NCBI RefSeq assembly: GCF_001983165.1
Contig: NZ_MNPU01000015.1
Location: 61,111-125,110 of the forward strand
From: Pseudomonas gessardii
GTDB taxonomy: Bacteria; Pseudomonadota; Gammaproteobacteria; Pseudomonadales; Pseudomonadaceae
Direction of reading: 5' to 3'
DNA: 64,000 nt
This document shows positions 33,911-44,828 of this stretch, one piece after another. The notes below the pieces were generated by a model that was not told the DNA's origin, ran no database searches, and saw only the letters and a list, made by a program, of their open reading frames with translations. The number at the start of each line of letters is the position of its first letter. The first letter of the stretch is position 1. A program made the position numbers and the translations under genes.

Positions 33911-35083
33911 ATGCCCACTACCCGCGACGAAGCCTATTGGCAGGCCATTGCCCAGCGCTATGACCTTGAACCCGGCCCCATCAACCTGGAGAACGGCTAT
34001 TTCGGCCGCATGAGCCGAACCGTGCTGGCGCAGTATCAGGAGCACGCGGCCTTTATCAACCGCAGCAACTCCGTGCACGTGCGCCAGCGCTTCGAGCAAG
34101 GGCAAAACATCGAGATTCGCCGGCATCTGGCCGAACTGATCAACGCCGACCCCGAGGCGGTGGCCTTCACCCGTAATGCCACCGAAGCCTTGCAGTCACT
34201 GATCCGCAACTACAACCGCCTGCAGCCGGGCGACCAGGTACTGATCAGCGACCTGGAATACGACACGGTCAAAAGTGCCATGCGCTGGCTGGCCAGCTAC
34301 CGAGGGGTGGAGGTGATAGAAGTGTCCCACGCCCACCCGGCCAGTTTCGACAGCCTGGTGCAGACCTATCGCGACACCTTCAGCCGCTGTCCGCGCCTGA
34401 AGCTGATGGCGCTGACCTATGTCACCCACCGCACCGGCCTGGTCATGCCGGTCGAGGCCATTGCCCAGGCTGCACGGGAGCAGGGTGTCGATGTGATCCT
34501 CGATGGCGCCCATGCGCTGGGCCAGATCGACTTCGACCTGGCCCGGCTGGGCATCTCGTTTGCCGGCTTCAACCTGCACAAGTGGATCGGTGCGCCCCTG
34601 ACCCTGGGCTTTCTCTATATAGCCCCGCAGCGGCTGGCAGACATTGACCCGGACATGGGCGAGTTCCACTACCCGCTCACCGATGTGCGGGCCCGTACAC
34701 CCTACAGCACACCGAACTTTCCGGCGCTGATGACGTTGCCGCTGGTGCTCGAAGAGCATCGGGCCCTGGGTGGCGCGCAGGCCAAGGGGGCGCGGGTGAA
34801 TTACCTGCGTGATCTTTGGGTGAGCCAGGTGCGGCCACTGCCGGGCGTCGAAGTGCTGACCTCGGATGATCCACGACTGTATTGCGGGATCACCGCGTTC
34901 AAATTCAGTGGGCGCGATCAGCAGGTGATGGCGGATCGATTGCTTGATGAGTACAACCTGTTTACTACCCTGCGCAGTGGGGCGGCGTTTGGCAGCTGCA
35001 TTCGAGTGACGCCGGGGTTGGTGACGTCGGCGACGGACATCAGCGTGCTGGTCAACGCAATTACCCAACTGAACACGGATTAA
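33911..35083 (+). CDS. Class V-fold PLP aminotransferase (isopenicillin N epimerase-like)
   Basis: 390 residues. The PLP lysine is in GFNLHKWIGAPLTLGFLY (Lys224). DGAHALGQIDFDL (near residue 197) supplies the Asp that contacts the pyridine, and TRNATEALQSLI near residue 85 is the phosphate cup. These are features of the cysteine-desulfurase-like/CefD group. No partner Fe-S genes are nearby, so a desulfurase role is not supported by context. Possible operon with the DUF3820 gene. Confidence 0.87.
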   Translation: MPTTRDEAYWQAIAQRYDLEPGPINLENGYFGRMSRTVLAQYQEHAAFINRSNSVHVRQRFEQGQNIEIRRHLAELINADPEAVAFTRNATEALQSLIRNYNRLQPGDQVLISDLEYDTVKSAMRWLASYRGVEVIEVSHAHPASFDSLVQTYRDTFSRCPRLKLMALTYVTHRTGLVMPVEAIAQAAREQGVDVILDGAHALGQIDFDLARLGISFAGFNLHKWIGAPLTLGFLYIAPQRLADIDPDMGEFHYPLTDVRARTPYSTPNFPALMTLPLVLEEHRALGGAQAKGARVNYLRDLWVSQVRPLPGVEVLTSDDPRLYCGITAFKFSGRDQQVMADRLLDEYNLFTTLRSGAAFGSCIRVTPGLVTSATDISVLVNAITQLNTD

Positions 35084-35085
35084 AA

Positions 35086-35113
35086 TGTGGGAGCAGGCAA
35101 GCCAGCTCCCACA
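35086..35113. repeat. Diverged REP hairpin
   Basis: TGTGGGAGC, a 10-bp centre, GCTCCCACA: a compact inverted repeat 3 bp after the aminotransferase stop; may terminate that transcript. Confidence 0.7.
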
Positions 35114-35161
35114 CAAGCCACCTACATTTGGATTGCGGTGATATTTCGCTTTTCTATAGGC

Positions 35162-35193
35162 AAAAAAAACGGCGCACCGACCAAGTGCACCGT
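35162..35193 (-). terminator. Intrinsic terminator of the zwf-pgl-eda operon
   Basis: On the minus strand ACGGTGCAC, a 7-nt loop, GTGCGCCGT and eight T residues: a 9-bp stem with one wobble pair, 44 bp past the eda stop. Confidence 0.85.
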
Positions 35194-35236
35194 AAACATG
35201 CCGTGAAGCACAGCAACAACGATTCGGTAAATCAGA

Positions 35237-35902
35237 TCAATCCAGCAGCGCCAGCGCCTGGGCGGTGACGTCCTGGATGCGCGCCCAGTCGCCGTTCTTG
35301 ATCCACTCGGGGTCAAGCATCCAGCTACCGCCCACGCACATCACGTTTTTCAACGCCATGTAGTGTTTGATGTTGGCCGGGCCAACGCCACCAGTGGGGC
35401 AGAATTTCACTTCGCCAAACGGGCCACCCAGGGCCTTGATGGCCGCCACGCCGCCGCTGACTTCCGCCGGGAACAGCTTGAAGCGGCGATAGCCCAGGCC
35501 ATAGCCTTCCATGATGCCGGAGGCATTGCTGATGCCAGGCAACAGCGGGATCGGGCTGTCGACACTGGCTTGAAGCAGGTCGCGGGTAATGCCCGGGGTG
35601 ACGATAAACTGCGAACCCGCCGCCTCGGCAGCCGCCAGCATGGTGCGATCAAGCACCGTGCCTGCACCGGTGACCAGCTCCGGGCGCTGCTCACGCAAGA
35701 CCTGGATGGCCTTGAGACCGAACGGCGAACGCAGGGTCACCTCCAACGCGGTCAAGCCCCCCGCCGCCAAGGCATCGGCCAGGGGCAGAATGTCCTGTTC
35801 GCGGGCAATGGTGATCACCGGCAGGATCCGCGCCTTGGCGCAGAGGCTGTCGATCAGGGCAACTTTATCCGCCATGGACACGGTCGGGTGAGGGCTTTTC
35901 AT
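35237..35902 (-). CDS. eda: KDPG aldolase (2-dehydro-3-deoxyphosphogluconate aldolase)
   Basis: 221 residues from the ATG at 35902. Class I aldolase motifs: ARILPVITIAREQDILPLAD, LTALEVTLRS (Glu region), GAGTVLDRTML, and the Schiff-base lysine in YRRFKLFPAEVSGG. It splits KDPG into pyruvate and glyceraldehyde-3-phosphate, the last Entner-Doudoroff step, and may also act on 4-hydroxy-2-oxoglutarate. Two starts are credible: 35902, with AAGGA 9 bp upstream, and 35923, whose ATGA overlaps the pgl stop. Last gene of zwf-pgl-eda, with a terminator downstream. Confidence 0.94.
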   Translation of the reverse strand: MKSPHPTVSMADKVALIDSLCAKARILPVITIAREQDILPLADALAAGGLTALEVTLRSPFGLKAIQVLREQRPELVTGAGTVLDRTMLAAAEAAGSQFIVTPGITRDLLQASVDSPIPLLPGISNASGIMEGYGLGYRRFKLFPAEVSGGVAAIKALGGPFGEVKFCPTGGVGPANIKHYMALKNVMCVGGSWMLDPEWIKNGDWARIQDVTAQALALLD

Positions 35903-35919
35903 AGCGGCTGATCCTTGGC

Positions 35920-36619
35920 TCATGGGCACCAGTAAATCTCTAGAGTAGGTTGCAAAAACGCGCGAATCGGCATGCCGGCAACATCGTCGCCAGCCAGCGC
36001 TTCGCTCAGGGTGTGGAGTTTTGAATCGCCGGCAATCGACAACACGGTGTAGCGGGCACTGGCCAACAGCGCACGGCTCATGGTCAGGCGCTGATGGGGC
36101 ACGCTGGGCGCCAGCATCGGCCAGCAACGGCGGGTGCCATCGGGCTGCAGCGCTTGGGCCAGGTTCGGGCTGTTGGGGAACAGCGATGCGGTGTGCCCGT
36201 CATCGCCCATGCCCAACACCAGCACATCGATCGCCGGCAGTTCGGCCAACAGGCGATCCGCCTGCTCGGCAGCACCGTCCAGGTTCGCGGCGGCACTGTA
36301 GAGGCTCAAGAATCTGGCCTTGGCCGCCGGGCCTTGCAGCAGGTATTTCTTCAACAGGCCGGCGTTGCTGTCGGCATGCTCCACCGGCACCCAGCGCTCG
36401 TCGGCCAGGGTGATGGTGACCTTGGACCAGTCCAGGCCCTGCCTGGCCAGGTTCTGGAAAAACGCCACGGGGCTGCGGCCACCGGACACCACCAGGGTCG
36501 CCTCGCCACGGGCACTGATGGCCGCGCGCAGTTGTTCGGCCACGTCGTTGGCCAAGCCTTCGGCCAGCAGTACCGGCGTGCGGTACTCATGGGGTGTTAC
36601 ACCCTGGGGCAGTTTCAAA

Positions 36620-36633
<14 letters not shown>
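35920..36633 (-). CDS. pgl: 6-phosphogluconolactonase
   Basis: 237 residues, DevB/NagB-like fold. Motifs: [20 protein letters not shown] near residues 48-67, [17 protein letters not shown] near 73-90, and [20 protein letters not shown] near 136-155. It hydrolyses 6-phosphogluconolactone made by Zwf. The start at 36633 is preceded by GGGAGG; it overlaps the zwf end by 14 bp, showing tight translational coupling. An ATG at 36648 lies at poor distance to any ribosome site. Confidence 0.94.
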
Positions 36634-38086
<1,453 letters not shown>

Positions 38087-38150
38087 GATGTTTGTTCTTT
38101 TATCAAGTTAAGCTACAAATACCTTTTTTCAAGGCATCACTCAAGGAAAA

Positions 38151-38168
38151 ATGTAGTAATAACCACAA
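38151..38168. promoter_or_regulatory. Candidate HexR operator before zwf
   Basis: ATGTAGTAATAACCACAA; as read toward zwf it is TTGTGGTTATTACTACAT, a dyad of TGTAGT and TGTGGT half-sites. It agrees with TTGT/ACA-type HexR sites described in Pseudomonas. HexR leaves such sites on binding KDPG, the Eda substrate. Confidence 0.7.
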
Positions 38169-38296
38169 CATTTTCCCAAAATACGCATTGCGAGTGGTGG
38201 TGTTCAACTACCCTCAGTAGGATAGGCCACCGCCAAGGGCCGCTCGCCGACCTTTTACTGGCTTTTACTTGCATCGTCGCCCGAAGGAAAGACTGA

Positions 38297-39166
38297 ATGG
38301 ACCGCGTGCGAAATCTTCTGGAACAGATCCGGAACCGCCTCGAAGAATTGAACAAGGCCGAGAAAAAAGTCGCCGAGGTCATCCTGCTCAACCCGCAGCA
38401 GGCGACCCGCTTCTCGATCGCCGCCCTCGCCCAGGCCGCCTCGGTCAGTGAACCGACGGTCAACCGTTTCTGCCGTTCGTTCGGCGTCAGCGGTTACCCT
38501 GAACTGAAATTGCAACTGGCGCAAAGCCTGGCCAGTGGCGCCGCTTATGTCAGCCGCGCCGTGGAGGCCGATGATAACCCCGAGGCCTACACGCAAAAGA
38601 TTTTTGGCAGCGCCATCGCCTCCCTGGACAGCGCCTGCCAGGCCCTGGACCCGGCCCTTATCAGCAAGGCCGTGGACCTGTTGATCCAGGCGCGGCAGAT
38701 CCACTTCTTTGGCCTTGGCGCCTCGGCCCCGGTGGCCATGGATGCCTTGCACAAGTTCTTCCGCTTCAACCTGTCGGTCACGGCCCATGCCGATGTGCTG
38801 ATGCAGCGCATGATCGCCTCGGTGGCGCATACCGGCGAGCTGTTCGTGATCATTTCCTACACCGGCCGCACCCGCGAACTGGTGGAAGTGGCGCGCATCG
38901 CCCGGGAAAACGGCGCCTCGGTGCTGGGTGTGACCGCCGAAAACTCGCCACTGGCCAAGGTCAGCACGGTGAGCCTGAACATCCCGCTGCCGGAAGACAC
39001 CGACATCTATATGCCGATGACCTCGCGGATCATTCAGTTGACGGTGCTGGATGTGCTGGCGACCGGCATGACCTTGCGCCGTGGTGTGGATTTCCAGCCG
39101 CATTTGCGCAAGATCAAGGAGAGCTTGAATGACAGCCGGTATCCAGTGGGGGATGAGTTCAACTAA
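38297..39166 (+). CDS. hexR: RpiR-family regulator HexR
   Basis: 289 residues. N-terminal HTH (residues about 1-78) with [29 protein letters not shown]-terminal SIS domain (from about 120) with [20 protein letters not shown] and [20 protein letters not shown]. It represses zwf-pgl-eda and other hexose genes in Pseudomonas in response to KDPG. Divergent from zwf across a 210-bp gap with the candidate operator. Confidence 0.95.
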   Translation: MDRVRNLLEQIRNRLEELNKAEKKVAEVILLNPQQATRFSIAALAQAASVSEPTVNRFCRSFGVSGYPELKLQLAQSLASGAAYVSRAVEADDNPEAYTQKIFGSAIASLDSACQALDPALISKAVDLLIQARQIHFFGLGASAPVAMDALHKFFRFNLSVTAHADVLMQRMIASVAHTGELFVIISYTGRTRELVEVARIARENGASVLGVTAENSPLAKVSTVSLNIPLPEDTDIYMPMTSRIIQLTVLDVLATGMTLRRGVDFQPHLRKIKESLNDSRYPVGDEFN

Positions 39167-39195
39167 AGCTGGAATCGCCCCCAGCAGGGCCGGCC

Positions 39196-39266
39196 CTATC
39201 GCAGGCAAGCCAGTTCCCACAGGCTGACCGAGTTCTACCTTGTGGAAGCGGGCTTGCCCGCGATGA
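39196..39266. repeat. REP pair, inward orientation
   Basis: CTATCGCAGGCAAGCCAGTT...CCCACA then TGTGGAAGCGGGCTTGCCCG in reversed order relative to most REP doublets of this window. Lies between hexR and the convergent mutarotase gene. Confidence 0.75.
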
Positions 39267-39283
39267 GGCCCTGGGCAACACCA

Positions 39284-40129
39284 CTAAACCCCCGCCCGGG
39301 CCTGCAAACTCAAATACGCCCGCTCCCCCGGCGCTAGGCTGGCCCCGGCCATGGCCGACTCGACACACACAAACCCCGCCGCCTCGTTGAAGCTCACCCC
39401 CAGCAACGGCCGGCTCCCCGGGTGCCAGACCACCGTATCGGCACTGTCGCCGGTATCAATGCACAGTTCGCGCTGCCAGGCGTGGTCCTTGAGCTGCAAT
39501 TCGCCCTCATGCTGGAACACGCGCTGGCAGCCGCCATCGACACGCAGTTCACCTTCCTGCTGGCAAACCTGGCGACTCAATTGGTCGTAACCCTGCGCCC
39601 CATCGAGCCCAGACAGCGCTATCTCACCCACATTGCCAATCCGCCAGTAGGCGTGCAAAGCATGGCTCAATTGGCACGGCAGCTCATCCTGATGCTCGGT
39701 GCTCAAGCGCAGTTCGAGGGTTTCGCCCAAGTGTGCGTGCAAGTCCACCTGCCAGTCGCACAGTTGCAATTGCCAGTGCAGGCGCACGCCGTCATCGGCG
39801 GTGCTGCTGCCCAGCAGCTTCCAGTCAATCAAGCGCGCCCAACCATGGGATGGCCAGGCGTTTTCGCTGGGATGGCGGCCATACCACGGCCAGCATACGG
39901 GCACGCCGCCACGGATCGCCCCGACTTGCGGCCACCTGGCCGCGCACCACAACCAGGGTTTCTGGCCACGGGGCTGAAAATGCAGTAACTGCGCGCCCTG
40001 GCGACTGAACACCGCCTGGCACAGCGGGTGGTCGATCACCAATACGTCGCGCATCTGGAAGCGCTCCCAGGCAAACACCGGTCGCTCGCGCAGAGATTTG
40101 AAAAAGCGTTGCAGCGGTTGCTCATGCAT
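39284..40129 (-). CDS. D-hexose-6-phosphate mutarotase (YeaD-like)
   Basis: 281 residues, aldose-1-epimerase fold. Motifs: QGAQLLHFQPRGQKPWLWCA, GGVPVCWPWYGRHP, HGWARLIDW (catalytic His region) and VVWHPGSRPLLGVSFNEAAG near the C-terminus. It interconverts alpha and beta anomers of glucose-6-phosphate. Located between oprB and hexR inside the glucose block. The oprB terminator lies only 36 bp upstream of its start, so an independent promoter or read-through is needed. Confidence 0.9.
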   Translation of the reverse strand: MHEQPLQRFFKSLRERPVFAWERFQMRDVLVIDHPLCQAVFSRQGAQLLHFQPRGQKPWLWCAARWPQVGAIRGGVPVCWPWYGRHPSENAWPSHGWARLIDWKLLGSSTADDGVRLHWQLQLCDWQVDLHAHLGETLELRLSTEHQDELPCQLSHALHAYWRIGNVGEIALSGLDGAQGYDQLSRQVCQQEGELRVDGGCQRVFQHEGELQLKDHAWQRELCIDTGDSADTVVWHPGSRPLLGVSFNEAAGFVCVESAMAGASLAPGERAYLSLQARAGV

Positions 40130-40164
40130 GTGCCACGGTCCTGAATATCTTTACAGCGCAACCC

Positions 40165-40194
40165 AAAAAAAAGCGGATAGCCATGGCTACCCGC
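40165..40194 (-). terminator. Intrinsic terminator downstream of oprB
   Basis: Minus strand GCGGGTAGCC-AT-GGCTATCCGC followed by eight T residues: stem of 10 bp including one G-U pair. Confidence 0.88.
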
Positions 40195-40231
40195 AAATGC
40201 GCACAGAGAGAAGGAGCTTATCGCAACAGCC

Positions 40232-41578
40232 TTAGAACACCGACTGAATTTTCAGGCCGGCCACCAGCGCGTTATCGACTTTATCCACGCCGCCCGGTTG
40301 CACGACGTATTGCAGGTTGGGACGCACGGTCAACCAGTTGGTGACGTGGAAGCCGTAGTTGATTTCAAAGTTGTACTCGGTTTCGCGGATCGGCATGAAC
40401 GACAGGTCGTTGTAGTCGCTCACGCCATTGGCAATGTTGCGCAGCTCGGCGTTTTTCTTCACGTCTTCGTTGACGTGCAGGCGAGCGGCACCAATGCCCA
40501 CGTCATCTTTTGGACGCGCGTTGAATGGGCCTTTGTACACCAACATGATCGACTGGTAGTTATCGACGGTGTTGGTCTCTTTGTCGTGGAACGTGGCATT
40601 GGCGGCAATGTTCAGGCCGCGGGAAGCGTCGCCGTTATGGGTGGTGAGTTGTTGCTGGGCAACGAACCAGTAGCCCTTCTTGCTGCTGCGGGTACGGTAG
40701 TCGGCGCCAGTGGTGGCCGCGTCATTGCCGTTGACGTCTTCACGCACATCGGGAGCATCGGCTGCGCTCTTGTAGTAGCCCACACGGTATTCGCCCGGCA
40801 GGTTATTGACCTTCGGCGACCAGACCAACTCCACCGGGATCACGGTGCCCTTGGTGCCACTGCCGCTGAGCTTGAAGCCGTTGCCGTGCTCCAGCTGCGA
40901 GGGGTTCTGGTTGTACGCGCCGATCTGCGCATACAGTTCCGGTGTGATGTGGTACTTCACGCGGATCGCGGCCTGGCTGACCGGCCAGTTGTACCAGGTG
41001 TTGACGTAGTTACCCACCTGGGAGCCGCAGAACGACAGGTTCTGGAAGTCGCACGGGAAGGTGTTGAAGTCTTCGCCTTCACCGAAGTAACCGAGTTTCA
41101 CATCCAGCTTGTTGTCGAACATCTGGTGCTGGATCCAGAACTGGGTCAGGCGCACCATATGGCCACGGCCATACACTTCCTGAGACGAACTCAGGGTGCC
41201 GGCACGCGGGTCGCCGATACGGTCATTGGAAATGTTGCGGCCATTACGGCTGGTCATCTGGATCTTGGCCTGGGTGTTGTCCCAGCCCCAGAGCTTTTGC
41301 AGGTCCAGCGCAACGCCCAGACCGAACTGGTCGGCGTAACGCCCGGTCTTGTCATCGTTGTAGCCGCCACGGGCGTTGTAACCCGCTTCCCCCACGTAGT
41401 CGGCCTTGATGTCGATACCCTGCTCGATCAGCTTGGTCCGCTCGCCGCCCCAGTCGCCGGTCATCCACTTGGAATCGGCACTGAAGGCTTCGTCCGCCAT
41501 CGCATTGGCAGACAAAACCAGCGCTGCCACTGCTGACAGCTGGCAGATCAAGCGAGTGTTGTTGTGTTGCTTTTTCAT
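40232..41578 (-). CDS. oprB: Carbohydrate-selective porin OprB
   Basis: 448 residues. A signal peptide (MKKQHNNTRLICQLSAVAAL, cleavage about ANAMA-DEA) precedes WMTGDWGGERTKLIEQGIDI, the typical OprB start. The C-terminus VVQPGGVDKVDNALVAGLKI ends in SVF, an outer-membrane sorting phenylalanine. It forms a 16-stranded beta-barrel for glucose and other sugars. It follows gtsD, separated by a REP doublet, and has a strong terminator. Confidence 0.95.
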   Translation of the reverse strand: MKKQHNNTRLICQLSAVAALVLSANAMADEAFSADSKWMTGDWGGERTKLIEQGIDIKADYVGEAGYNARGGYNDDKTGRYADQFGLGVALDLQKLWGWDNTQAKIQMTSRNGRNISNDRIGDPRAGTLSSSQEVYGRGHMVRLTQFWIQHQMFDNKLDVKLGYFGEGEDFNTFPCDFQNLSFCGSQVGNYVNTWYNWPVSQAAIRVKYHITPELYAQIGAYNQNPSQLEHGNGFKLSGSGTKGTVIPVELVWSPKVNNLPGEYRVGYYKSAADAPDVREDVNGNDAATTGADYRTRSSKKGYWFVAQQQLTTHNGDASRGLNIAANATFHDKETNTVDNYQSIMLVYKGPFNARPKDDVGIGAARLHVNEDVKKNAELRNIANGVSDYNDLSFMPIRETEYNFEINYGFHVTNWLTVRPNLQYVVQPGGVDKVDNALVAGLKIQSVF

Positions 41579-41660
41579 CCCTACATCCTCGTCTTTATTG
41601 TTATTAACTGTTTTTATCTAACGCGGTTTACATCTAGTTGCGAAACACCAACATCGAATA

Positions 41661-41747
41661 TGTGGGAGCGGGCTTGCTCGCGATAGCCTCACTGCGGTGT
41701 GCCTGGTAGACCGCGTCGCCTCTATCGCGGGCAAGCCCGCTCCCACA
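41661..41747. repeat. REP doublet between gtsD and oprB
   Basis: TGTGGGAGCGGGCTTGCTCG and mirrored CGGGCAAGCCCGCTCCCACA. In this position it may lower gtsD-to-oprB read-through or stabilise the upstream message. Confidence 0.88.
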
Positions 41748-41756
41748 TTTTGATTT

Positions 41757-42914
41757 TCAGCGGCCCTTGAATTGGGTGACGTTGTCGGCGTGTTGCACTG
41801 GCACTGACGCGGCGGTACCCAGGCGTTCGCCGGTCTTGGCGTCGAACAGCAGCACCTTGGCCGGATCGAACTGCAAGGTCAGGCTCTCGCCCACTTGCGG
41901 CGCCACGTCCGGGGCCAGGCGGCAGCAGACCTTGGTGTCATTGAGCTGGACAAACACCAGGGTGTCCGGGCCCGTGGGCTCGGTTACCTGGACTTCGGCG
42001 CGAATGCTCGGCAGGCCATTGCCCTCGGGGCTGGCCAGGACAATCTGCTCCGGGCGCAGGCCAAGGATCACGTCGCGGTCTTCCAGGCCGGCGTCGCTCA
42101 TGCCCAATGGCAATTCGCAGCGCGCCTGGCCGCTGTCGAGCAGGGCCAGCAGGCGGCCCTCCTGGCGTTGCAGGCGCAAGGGGATGAAGTTCATCGGCGG
42201 CGAGCCGATAAAGCTCGCCACGAACAGGTTGGCCGGATCGTTGTAGATCTCTTTCGGCGTGCCGAACTGCTGGATGATGCCGTCCTTCATCACTGCCACT
42301 TTGTCGCCCAGGGTCATGGCTTCGATCTGGTCGTGGGTCACGTAGACCGTGGTGGTTTTCAGGCGCTGGTGCATCAGTTTCATTTCGGTGCGCATCTCGA
42401 CCCGCAGCTTGGCGTCGAGGTTGGACAGCGGTTCGTCGAACAAGTAGATCTTCGGCCGCCGCGCCAGCGCCCGGCCCATGGCCACGCGCTGTTGCTGGCC
42501 ACCGGAGAGCTGGCCCGGCTTGCGGTTGAGCAGGTGTTCGATCTGCAACAGCTTGGCCACCCGCGCCACTTCCTCGTCGATGGCCGCCTGGCTCATCTTG
42601 CGGATTTTCAGGCCGAATTCGATGTTCTCGCGCACGCTCATGGTTGGGTACAGCGCGTAGGACTGGAACACCATGGCGATGTCCCGATCCTTGGGGCTCA
42701 TGCCGCTGACGTCCTGGTCACCGATCATGATCGCGCCGCCGCTGATGTTTTCCAGGCCGGCGATGCAGTTCATCAAGGTCGATTTGCCGCAGCCCGAAGG
42801 CCCGACAAGAATCAGGAACTCGCCATCCTGGATCGACAGTTCGATGTTCTTCAGGGTGTCCGGCAGGCCGGCACCATAGGTCTTGTTCACGTTGCGAAGT
42901 TCGAGCGTAGCCAT
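41757..42914 (-). CDS. gtsD: Glucose ABC transporter ATP-binding protein
   Basis: 385 residues, CUT1-type ATPase (MalK/UgpC-like). Walker [10 protein letters not shown] (residues 38-46), signature [15 protein letters not shown] (about 136-150), Walker [15 protein letters not shown] (about 156-169), H-loop [11 protein letters not shown]-terminal OB-like regulatory domain occupies about 240-385. It follows gtsC with 2 bp between. It energises glucose uptake with GtsABC. Confidence 0.93.
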   Translation of the reverse strand: MATLELRNVNKTYGAGLPDTLKNIELSIQDGEFLILVGPSGCGKSTLMNCIAGLENISGGAIMIGDQDVSGMSPKDRDIAMVFQSYALYPTMSVRENIEFGLKIRKMSQAAIDEEVARVAKLLQIEHLLNRKPGQLSGGQQQRVAMGRALARRPKIYLFDEPLSNLDAKLRVEMRTEMKLMHQRLKTTTVYVTHDQIEAMTLGDKVAVMKDGIIQQFGTPKEIYNDPANLFVASFIGSPPMNFIPLRLQRQEGRLLALLDSGQARCELPLGMSDAGLEDRDVILGLRPEQIVLASPEGNGLPSIRAEVQVTEPTGPDTLVFVQLNDTKVCCRLAPDVAPQVGESLTLQFDPAKVLLFDAKTGERLGTAASVPVQHADNVTQFKGR

Positions 42915-42916
42915 GA

Positions 42917-43759
42917 TTACCCCTTGACCGCGCCGGCCGTGAGGCCGCGCACGAAATACTTGCCTGCGACCACATAGACCAGCAGGGTCGGCAGCCCGGC
43001 GATCATCGCCGCCGCCATATCCACGTTATATTCCTTGGCCCCGGTGCTGGTGTTGACCAGGTTGTTCAGCGCCACCGTGATGGGCTGCGAATCACCACTG
43101 GAGAACACTACGCCAAACAGGAAGTCGTTCCAGATCTGGGTGAACTGCCAGATCAGGCAGACCATGATGATCGGCGTGGACATCGGCAGAATGATCCGAC
43201 GAAAGATGGTGAAAAACCCTGCACCATCCAGGCGTGCCGCCTTGACCAGCGCATCGGGAATGCTCACGTAGTAGTTACGGAAGAACAGCGTGGTAAACGC
43301 CAGGCCGTAGACCACATGCACAAACACCAGGCCAGTGGTGGTGCTGGCCAGGCCCATCTTGCCGAGGGTAAACGAGGCCGGCAGCAAGACGGTCTGGAAC
43401 GGCAGGAAGCAGCCGAACAGCAACAGGCCGAAGAACAACTGCGAACCGCGAAAACGCCACATCGACAGCACGTAGCCATTCAATGCGCCGATGGTGGTGG
43501 AGATCAGCACCGCCGGGATGGTGATCATGAACGAGTTCCAGAAGTACCCGTTGACTGTGGCCCAGGCCTTGACCCAGCCGATCCCGGTGATCACCGTCGG
43601 CCAGCTCAGCAGGTTGCCGGTGCTGATATCTTCCGGGGTCTTGAAGCTGGTCAGCAGCATCACCACCAGCGGCACCAGGTACAGCACCACGGCCAGGATC
43701 AGCACCCCATGGATCGCCAGGCGGCTAAAGCTGATGGCAGGTTTGGCGAGACTAGTCAT
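42917..43759 (-). CDS. gtsC: Glucose ABC transporter permease
   Basis: 280 residues, six membrane helices, MalG-like. The EAA loop contacting the ATPase is YVSIPDALVKAARLDGAGFFTIFRRIILPM near residues 165-195. Overlaps gtsB by 8 bp. Confidence 0.92.
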   Translation of the reverse strand: MTSLAKPAISFSRLAIHGVLILAVVLYLVPLVVMLLTSFKTPEDISTGNLLSWPTVITGIGWVKAWATVNGYFWNSFMITIPAVLISTTIGALNGYVLSMWRFRGSQLFFGLLLFGCFLPFQTVLLPASFTLGKMGLASTTTGLVFVHVVYGLAFTTLFFRNYYVSIPDALVKAARLDGAGFFTIFRRIILPMSTPIIMVCLIWQFTQIWNDFLFGVVFSSGDSQPITVALNNLVNTSTGAKEYNVDMAAAMIAGLPTLLVYVVAGKYFVRGLTAGAVKG

Positions 43760-44660
43760 GGCGCTTGGTCCTCAGCTCGGAGTACAGGTAAGGCACGATG
43801 ATTGCGAGGATCGCGCCGAGCATCAGGATCGCACTGGCCGAGCCCATGCCCATCTGGCCGCGACTGAAGGTGAAGGAATACATGAACATCGCCGGCAGGT
43901 CGGACGAGTAGCCAGGGCCACCGGCCGTCATTGCCGCCACCAGGTCAAAGCTCTTGATGGCGATGTGCGCGAGGATCATCACTGCGCTGAAGAACACCGG
44001 GCGCAGGCTGGGCAGTACCACGCTCCAGTAGATGCGCGGCAGGCTCGCGCCGTCGATCTGCGCGGCACGGATGATCGACTGATCAACCCCACGCAGGCCG
44101 GCGAGGAACATCGCCATGATAAAACCCGAGGCTTGCCATACCGCCGCGATCACCAGGCAATACACCACGCGGTCCGGGTCGATCAGCCAGTCCAGGCGAA
44201 AGCCTTCCCAGCCCCAGTCGCGCAGCAGTTTGTCCAGGCCCATGCCGGGGTTGAGCAGCCATTTCCAGGCGGTACCGGTGACGATCATCGAGAGCGCCAT
44301 CGGGTACAGGTAGACGGTGCGGATAAAGCCTTCGCGACGGATGCGCTGGTCGAGGAAAACCGCCAGCAGCACACCAATCACCAGGGTGATGCCAATAAAC
44401 ATGCCGCCGAACAGCGCCAGGTTTTTGCTCGCCACCCACCAGCGATCGTTATCGAACAACCGCGCGTATTGCGCCAGGCCTACCCATTTGTAGGTGGGCA
44501 GGAAGGTGGAGTTGGTGAACGACAACACGAACGTCCACAGGATGTAGCCATAAAAGCCCACCAGGACGATGAACATGCTCGGCGCCAGCACCAGTTTGGG
44601 GAGCCAGCGCTGCAATGCATCGAACGGCGAGACCTTGCTGAACACAGCAACAGAACTCAT
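43752..44660 (-). CDS. gtsB: Glucose ABC transporter permease
   Basis: 302 residues, MalF-like permease with an EAA-type loop LRGVDQSIIRAAQIDGASLPRIYWSVVLP near residues 188-216. It heads the distal gtsBCD part of the operon. The 168-bp gap behind gtsA holds a REP doublet, a layout often giving higher expression of the binding protein than of the permeases. Confidence 0.92.
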   Translation of the reverse strand: MSSVAVFSKVSPFDALQRWLPKLVLAPSMFIVLVGFYGYILWTFVLSFTNSTFLPTYKWVGLAQYARLFDNDRWWVASKNLALFGGMFIGITLVIGVLLAVFLDQRIRREGFIRTVYLYPMALSMIVTGTAWKWLLNPGMGLDKLLRDWGWEGFRLDWLIDPDRVVYCLVIAAVWQASGFIMAMFLAGLRGVDQSIIRAAQIDGASLPRIYWSVVLPSLRPVFFSAVMILAHIAIKSFDLVAAMTAGGPGYSSDLPAMFMYSFTFSRGQMGMGSASAILMLGAILAIIVPYLYSELRTKRHD

Positions 44661-44720
44661 GGGAAAATCCAGGGCAGGGAGTAAGGGGCTAACGGATAAC
44701 CTTGAGGGGGCCGGCTTTAG

Positions 44721-44806
44721 GTGGGAGCTGGCTTGCCTGCGATGGCATCACCTGGGTGTCACTGCTACACCGAGGCGCCTGCATCGCGGGCAAGCTCGCT
44801 CCCACA
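44721..44806. repeat. REP doublet between gtsA and gtsB
   Basis: GTGGGAGCTGGCTTGCCTGC and mirrored GGGCAAGCTCGCTCCCAC form a long stem inside the operon. By analogy with malE-malF it may protect the gtsA message from 3' decay. Confidence 0.82.
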
Positions 44807-44828
44807 CTCAAGCCCAGCCTTCCAAGGG

